NCBI GenBank assembly: GCA_028023455.1
Contig: JAQFVV010006238.1
Location: forward strand, 3,606,572-3,670,571
Reading direction: 5' to 3'
From: Epiperipatus broadwayi
Lineage: Eukaryota; Onychophora; Udeonychophora; Euonychophora; Peripatidae
Length of the DNA: 64,000 bases
Shown here piece after piece: positions 58,551 to 64,000 of this stretch; within the stretch, counting starts at the first letter, position 1, and each line of letters begins with the position of its first letter. The notes beneath the pieces are model-generated. The model worked only from the letters and a program-made list of their open reading frames with translations, ran no database searches and was not told the DNA's origin. The translations under genes and the position numbers were made by a program.

Positions 58551-59190
58551 CTTACAAGCTTAAGAGTATGGGGTCATGTGATCTATGACTCTTATTTTGA
58601 CTATTTACTGTCCTATACTCTTCACATGTAACTGCATTCTTCTTTTTAGCAATTGGAATCATTATAATCCTTAAATCATCTTCAGGCCAAACTCCACTAT
58701 CATATATCAAATTGCAAAGTCCAACTATTTCCTACATAGTAAATTTCTATTTTTTAAAAAGTTATTGAATCAAATCCAATAGCCTTATCATTCTTCATTT
58801 GTATAATTGACTTTATTACTTCATCTGGTAATATCTTAATATTTTCTTCATTTTCAAGTTCTTAATTAATTGAATTATTTTCTTTTTTAAATAGACACTA
58901 AAGATATTCTTCCCATCTTTTAAATATATCATTGCTATCAATTAATCTCTTTCCATTCTTATCCACAATTTCACTTGCTAACCATGTCTTTTCCTCCTGA
59001 CATTTCTAATTCTATTAAATACCAAATCATATCCTTTCACCTGCATTTCTATCTCTCTGCATTCTTGTTCCAACTATTTTGCTTTTACTAAATCTGTCTC
59101 TCTTTTTAGCTCATTATTAATCTTTCTATACACATTTTGGCCTTCTTCAGTATTGATATTCTTCCATCTTCTCTGTACTTCCATGCGTGT

Positions 59191-59785
59191 ATGGAGTGGT
59201 CACCTGTATATTCATGATTTATGCAATTTTCCTGGTTGTATATTTCAACTGATAGTTTTTTTATCAGCTGTAGTCTGATGTGTAATATTTCTGTAGCACC
59301 AGTGCACGCTTTCTTAAGACGTGTATATACAGGTTAAGATAATTATTTTAGTTGCTTGTAATTAGTGTACTCAGAATTTCTTCTTTTTTTAAAACAAAGC
59401 ATTTTTTTAAAATTTTCATTATGTTGTTTCTATTTTTGGTAGTAAATAATAATAAAATAGACGTTTAAGGATTATCAGGAAAATATCAACCAAAAAGAAA
59501 TACTGTCCAAAATTGCTTTTAATTTTTGTTCTTATTTTATTTTAAGAAGCCTGGTTTCTTCGACATTTTGTTGCACCATTTATGAATCTTAAAACAAGAA
59601 TTAATATTTAGACATTTTTATTTTGATTATTTATTTATTTTGTTTGAATTTCAGACTTTGGAAATAAATTTACTTAAATTTTTTGTTAACACGACCTCAG
59701 AAAACATCAAAAAACATAAATAACTATAAGAAAATAGAAGCTTTCAGAAAAAATGTGTAGAAAAATTTGCTTTTTTTTTTATATG
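59191..59785. other. Spacer, nothing recognised
   Basis: AT-rich sequence between LINE-C and the tRNA-like sequence. Confidence 0.45.
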
Positions 59786-59790
59786 TCAAA

Positions 59791-59862
59791 TGCGTTGACT
59801 GGGAAGCGAACTTGGGCCAGCTGCTTGGAAGGCAGCTATGCTAACCACTAGGCTACCAACGC
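59791..59862 (-). tRNA. tRNA-Gly(TCC)-like sequence, probable pseudogene
   Basis: Minus strand, 72 nt, GCGTTGG...CAACGCA. The 7-bp acceptor stem is intact with one G.U, the anticodon arm CTGCCTTCCAAGCAG is canonical for tRNA-Gly with anticodon TCC at 59829-59827, and the discriminator is A. The T stem is poor (3 of 5 positions unpaired) and the B-box has AGTTCGCTTCC in place of GGTTCGATTCC. A 6-bp extension (TGTCAA/TTGACA) pairs outside the acceptor. An A10 run follows 20 nt downstream on the minus strand. Likely a tRNA pseudogene or a young tRNA-derived SINE head, not a working gene. Confidence 0.65.
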
Positions 59863-60155
59863 TTGACAAAAATGTACTTTTATTGACAACAATGGAAAGT
59901 TTTTGTCTTATTTGTAAAATTACAATTGCAAACTACAAAGTAAGCAATTTACGTCAACATTATGAAGTAAATTGCCCTCTACATTTCAACTTAATATCCA
60001 CACAATTCAAAATTGCGATCAGAAAACAACAAGTACTTATGTCCTCTTTTAGTCACAAAGATGACAGAGCCATCAAAGCTAGTTTTTTGGTAGCTTGGAA
60101 TATTGTTCATACCAAATGTTCATATGGAGAAGGAAAATTTATTAAAAGAAATGTG

Positions 60156-61361
60156 AATAAGCATTTATTTTTATATGACGCTATGCATACAATTGTATAC
60201 ATTCAAAGATCAGCCTTTCAAGCTAATTGTGCATGCGTCTTCTGGAGTGTTAAATAATAAATGACTACTTCACTCCACAATACAAGATATAATATTCATT
60301 AAGGCTGTAGCCTCAAGCACATGCATATAAAATGCGATAGTAGGAACCTCTACAAGATATAGTATTTATGCAGGAATAAAAGGAATCCTCTTATTCATAC
60401 TACTCAAATTCTTTTATATGAGCAAATCTGAAGTACTGTTGAGTAAAGCGTGAGAATAGAATTCTAACTTTAAATTACTATCTACGATGTTGGAATGAAT
60501 GACGTCGGTGAAATTGTCTAGAATTTACTAAACGTCACTCTAAGTGAAACTTAATTATAAGTAAATAAGCATTTATTTTTATATGACGCTATGCATACAA
60601 TTGTATACATTCAAAGATCAGCCTTTCAAGCTAATTGTGCATGCGTCTTCTGTGAGTGCTAAATAATAAATGAATACTTCACTCCACAATACAAGATATA
60701 GTATTTATGTAGGAATAAAAGGAATCCTCTTATTCCTACGACTCAAATTCTTTTATATGAGCAAATCTGAAGTATTGTTGAGTAAAGCATGAGAATAGAA
60801 TTCTCACTTTAAATTACTATCTACGATGTTGGAATGAATGACGTTGGTGAAATTGTCTAGGATTTGCTTATATAAAAGAATTTGAGTCGTAGGAATAAGA
60901 GGATTCCTTTTATTCCTGCATAAATACTATATCTTATACTGTGGAGTGAAATATTCATTTATTATTTAACACTCGCAGAAGACACATGCACAATTAGCTT
61001 GAAAGGCTGATCTTTGAATGTATACAATTGTATGCATAGCGTCATATAAAAATAAATGCTTATTTACTTATAATTAAGTTTCACTTAGAGTGACGTTTAG
61101 TAAATTCTAGACAATTTCACCGACGTCATTCATTCCAACATCATAGATAGTAATTTAAAGTGAAAATTCTATTCTCACGCTTTCCTCAACAGTACTTCAG
61201 ATTTGCTCATATAAAAGAATTTGAGTCGTAGGAATAAGAGGATTCCTTTTATTCCTGCATAAATACTATATCTTGTATTGTGGAGTGAAGTATTCATTTA
61301 TTATTTAACACTCGCAGAAGACGCATGCACAATTAGCTTGAAAGGCTGATCTTTGAATGTA
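60156..61361. mobile_element. Repeat-U insertion, 1206 bp, (+)(+)(-)(-) dimers, 13-bp TSD
   Basis: TAAAAGAAATGTG flanks both sides exactly (60143-60155 and 61362-61374), and the hAT frame continues across it. The insert is built from a 408-bp unit: one full copy (60156-60563), most of a second in the same direction (60564 to about 60865), then inverted sequence comprising half a unit (to about 61060) and most of a unit (to 61361). Copies differ at only a few positions, so it is young. No protein and no hammerhead core were found. Confidence 0.8.
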
Positions 61362-61543
61362 TAAAAGAAATGTGGAAAAAGTGGTTAAAGTTTTGGATCC
61401 AGATAATACAAAACTGCATAAATTGATCATACAAATTCCTATGTTTTTGAATTACAAGTGTCAAATTAACTCAACCCACATTTTTGACACAATTCCATTA
61501 AAGATAAATATTTTTCATATAATAAAGATATATATGAGAGATA

Positions 61544-61600
61544 GTGACCTGGACCAACTGATGAGTGCTGGTTCAGCACAAAGTTCATCTTGGGGGTCAT
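61544..61600 (+). ncRNA. Hammerhead ribozyme HHR-4, G12 lost, covarying stem I
   Basis: Outer stem I GTGACC (61544-61549) pairs with GGTCAT (61595-61600), inner ACCAA with TTGGG (one mismatch), core CUGAUGA perfect (61558-61564), stem II GTGCT/AGCAC with loop GGTTC. The GAAA element reads AAAG, so catalysis is probably lost. Flanks resemble the ribozyme family for only about 25 nt each side; the rest of the unit is absent. It lies inside the hAT pseudogene. Confidence 0.8.
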
Positions 61601-63262
61601 TTGTATTTTATTGTATCTTTATATGAATTTAAAAGAATATGTGATAATATTGAGGTTATTTTAATATATTTATAAAGTTATTATGTTATGCCATGTAACT
61701 GACCATCATATTAATGAAATTAGTAAACATGTTGAAAATAGTTTGCTTTGAAAAATTGTACAGTATTCAGTTTAGTTCCAATGAGTCTACAGACATTTAG
61801 TATGTTCAACAATTGGTTGTTTTTGTTCACTATGCATCTGCAGATGTAAATGTTAAGAAATGCTAGATTTACTAGTTCTTACCAAAACAACTCATAGTAT
61901 TGATGTCAAAAATGCAGTTGATGAGGTAATGAACAGATTTGAAATGAACAGGTTTGAATTGCCTCGTGATAAACTTGTAAGAAGTTATGACTAACAAAGA
62001 GTCTGCAATGATAAGGAAAAACCTAGGTCTTATTGGTCTTTTAAACAATGATCCTAAAATTCCATGTTCACTGCATAATTCATCATAAGCATCTCATAGC
62101 AAGGTACTTAAAGAACGAAATGTGTGGAAGATTGTTAACAAATGCCCAAACACACTGTCAATTTAATAATTTTTTGAAAGGGTTAAATGATGAAACAGAT
62201 GAATTGCCCAGTAATTTCTCCTTATGGTTTGTCATAAAATGGCTGTCAAATTACAATGTTTTGAGCTGTTTTGTGGAATTTCTAAATCATATTATAACAT
62301 TTTTAAAATGAAAAGGAAAAAAAAAATCCAAAATGAGAAAATGAGCAGTGATAAACTATCCATACAGTAATGGTGATCGTGTGATGTTTAGGGGTTTAAT
62401 TATAAAATGAAACCTGGCTTTCTGTCTTAATTTAATGTTTCTTACAGACATTATGAAACAATTGCAAACACTTAATTTTGCTTTGCATGAAAAGAGAAAA
62501 ATGATTAGTGATTTGTTACAAATTGTATTTAATTTTGAAGTTAAACTTCGGCTTTTGTGCACAATCTTAAATCCCAAACATTTAAACATTTTCTAGGAGT
62601 AAAAGCAAATATAATTAATATCAAAGAAGAAAAAATAGACGTATATAAAGAAAAATTAGAAAGATTGCAAGCGGATTTCAAATGTAGGTTTGATGATTTG
62701 AAAAGTTTTAAATCCACATTTGTATCTTTTGTGAACCCATATATTTGTGATATTATTGAAGATGGATTTCCAACTTCTGAAATAATACTTGTTGAAAAAA
62801 TGGCTGGTGAATTGGGAGTTATTAGAAGTGAAAAAGGATTAGGGATTGCAAATGGATCACAAATCTAGTTCTCCAATTGAATTTTGGAAACTTGTACCAG
62901 AATCAAATTATCTACACTTAATGACAGCTGTTTGCCATTTAATTTCAATTTTTGATACAACATATTGTTGGGAATTGTTGTACTCCACAGTGAAGTTTGC
63001 AAAGTTGAAATATTGTTTACAGTTGACCAATCAGCATCTCACAGAATTGTTGCAAACAGCTTTAACAAATTATACACCAAATTAGTATTGTATTTTCTTA
63101 TATATTTTATACAGCACTTAAAACTTATATCATATTAATTAAGTTAAATAAAATTGACTATATGTATTTATTTTTGTATATTTAAATAAAATGATGCGGC
63201 TCTTTACAATGTATGAAAAAGCAGCATGTGGATCTCATTGACTTCATGTGTGCCCACCCCTG

Positions 63263-64000
63263 GTATATCATTTTATGGCTACAATTGAAATATATTTACA
63301 TCTACTATTTTTGATCATTTCTGCCTTTAATTAAAAAATATATTTTAAAGGAAGACATATTTGAATTTATTATTGTTCATTAAGAGCAATAATCCATTCT
63401 ATTTTAAGCTTACAGAATCAATGGATATTATCTGGAAATATTATTATTATTTTTATTGCTTTTTTTTTTATTATAAAAAGCAATGAATTTGAAACCATTT
63501 ACTCATATATTATTTATACTTATAACCTAAGATTCGAACACCCTAAAGTTTTGAACCGTATCAAATTGTTTTTTGGATTCAAAAACATCTTAAGATATGG
63601 TAACTTGATATTATAAAAAAGAGAGTAGAAAGTCACTGGTGGTTAAAAGGTACATTAGATTCAAAGAATCCAGATATACCAAATCCTGACCCAAAATTTC
63701 TCACTAAGCCAGAAACTAGTCTGAAGATATTTATAGATCAGTACTGAATAGGGATTTAATAAGTACTACCATCCAGAATTTATTGATTACTTAATCTTAC
63801 AATAGAGTAATAAATATAGATAGAGTTCACTGATGAAAAACATTGTGCAAACTAATATCATGATATACTGTATATAGTAGAATACAATTGTATAAAGAAT
63901 ATGAGTTAAGAGTCACTTATAGGTGACTTAGTGTAACTAATGGGGATCCGTTATGGATGAATTCGCTAGTAAAAAGGCTTCCTGTCGTCTTACAATATTA
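63263..64000. other. Spacer, nothing recognised
   Basis: AT-rich sequence to the window end; no gene was seen. Confidence 0.5.

Larger units (their letters stand above)
56000..58604. mobile_element. Composite insertion in LINE-C with 12-bp TSD
   Basis: TTACTGTCCTAT flanks both sides (55988-55999 and 58605-58616). With one TSD copy and the insert left out, the flanking halves are collinear with an ordinary LINE reading frame across the junction, so the duplication is real. The insert is made of a 290-bp palindrome (55998-56290), a 2.26-kb TIR element (56287-58550) and a 54-bp right remainder. It is probably more than one nested event. Confidence 0.75.
54745..59190 (-). mobile_element. LINE-C (RTE-like), split by a 2.6-kb insertion
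   Basis: Minus strand. The 5' part lies at 59190-58605: MEVQRRWKNINTEEGQNVYR, ASEIVDKNGKRLIDS, KSIIQMKNDKAIGFDSI, SGVWPEDDLRIIMIPIAKKK and the EYRTV start of an RT block. The remainder resumes at 55987 with SLLSHTSKILL, then VDLEKAFDRVIWNKL, VRQGSSMSSVLFSTYLEDM (55805 frame), a FENDM replacing the usual F(A)DD, then VKGF(R)YL and VLFYGCKMWT-like parts down to 54800. Terminal (ATC)-rich end near 54750. Frameshifts and stops are present on both sides. The insertion occupies 56000-58604. Confidence 0.8.
59838..63262 (+). pseudogene. hAT transposase (GTF2IRD2/ZBED5-like type), broken and interrupted
   Basis: Plus strand. The likely start ATG at 59892 begins MESFCLICK, a BED-like zinc finger (CLIC...LRQHYEVNC). 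Then SFSHKDDRAIKASFLVAWNI and GKFIKRN up to 60155; the frame resumes after an insertion at 61362 with VEKVVKVLDPDNTKLH. Further on, in broken frames: ISKHVENSL, a degraded active-site region, MLDLLVLTKTTHSIDVKNAVDEV, CIIHHKHL, a FLTDIMKQLQTLNFAL block near 62440, LERLQADFKCRFDDLKSF (62557 frame) and the C-terminal dimerisation part EFWKLVPESNYLHL...LTNQHLTELLQTALTNY (62846-63085). The right end TGCCCACCCCTG at 63251-63262 is a typical hAT terminus. Domain order matches hAT transposases that have been domesticated in vertebrates. At least five frame lesions; dead. Confidence 0.85.

Noticed and set aside
60156-61361. Possible hammerhead in repeat-U (GAAATTGTC string)
   Set aside because: CUGAUGA core is absent on both strands and stem II does not form.
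1-64000. CRISPR array, operons or bacterial genes
   Set aside because: No spaced identical short repeats and no bacterial gene organisation; content is that of an animal nuclear genome.

Overview
This window is AT-rich nuclear DNA from an animal. I found no host gene, rRNA gene or CRISPR array in it, and no bacterial gene organisation. Nearly everything recognisable is a transposable element or a decayed copy of one: non-LTR retrotransposons, a Penelope-like element, tRNA-derived SINEs, cut-and-paste DNA transposons, foldback elements and microsatellites. An invertebrate, possibly a mollusc, is my best guess. It rests on the mix (RTE-like LINEs, Penelope, Merlin, a SPIN-like hAT MITE, hammerhead-ribozyme repeats) and is weak. 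LINE-A to LINE-E, repeat-F, -G, -H, -U and HHR-1 to HHR-4 are local labels.

Layout. 1-8300: degraded LINE-A, a Penelope GIY-YIG fragment, a tRNA-like SINE, and an unexplained richer-GC stretch. 8.9-13.9 kb: a nearly complete LINE-E on the minus strand, with zinc-knuckle ORF1 and APE endonuclease/RT ORF2. 14.3-16 kb: a cluster of a ~490-bp repeat that carries a hammerhead ribozyme. 17-29 kb: SINEs, a 172-bp tandem array, a TA-flanked MITE, LINE-A, LINE-B and a large foldback. 30-32 kb: the best LINE-A copy. 36.7-39.3 kb: LINE-B pieces around a 57-bp tandem repeat. 39.7-40.2 kb: a non-autonomous hAT with target duplication. 42.1-43 kb: a Merlin transposase relic. 44.5-49 kb: LINE-A, a third ribozyme repeat, repeat-F MITEs and LINE-D. 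50.3-51.8 kb: LINE-B between two SINE copies. 53.5 kb: a SPIN-like hAT MITE. 54.7-59.2 kb: LINE-C split by a 2.6-kb composite insertion. 59.8-63.3 kb: a hAT transposase pseudogene split by a 1.2-kb insertion and carrying a fourth hammerhead copy.

The most interesting system is the hammerhead family. Four separated copies fold into the same type I hammerhead layout, and the outer stem I shows compensatory base changes between copies. One inverted copy ends exactly at the predicted self-cleavage site. Together with the tandem 490-bp unit and a B-box-like motif, this suggests a SINE-like, ribozyme-processed retroelement (retrozyme-like). Its enzymes would have to come from elsewhere, for example from the LINEs or Penelope elements present here.
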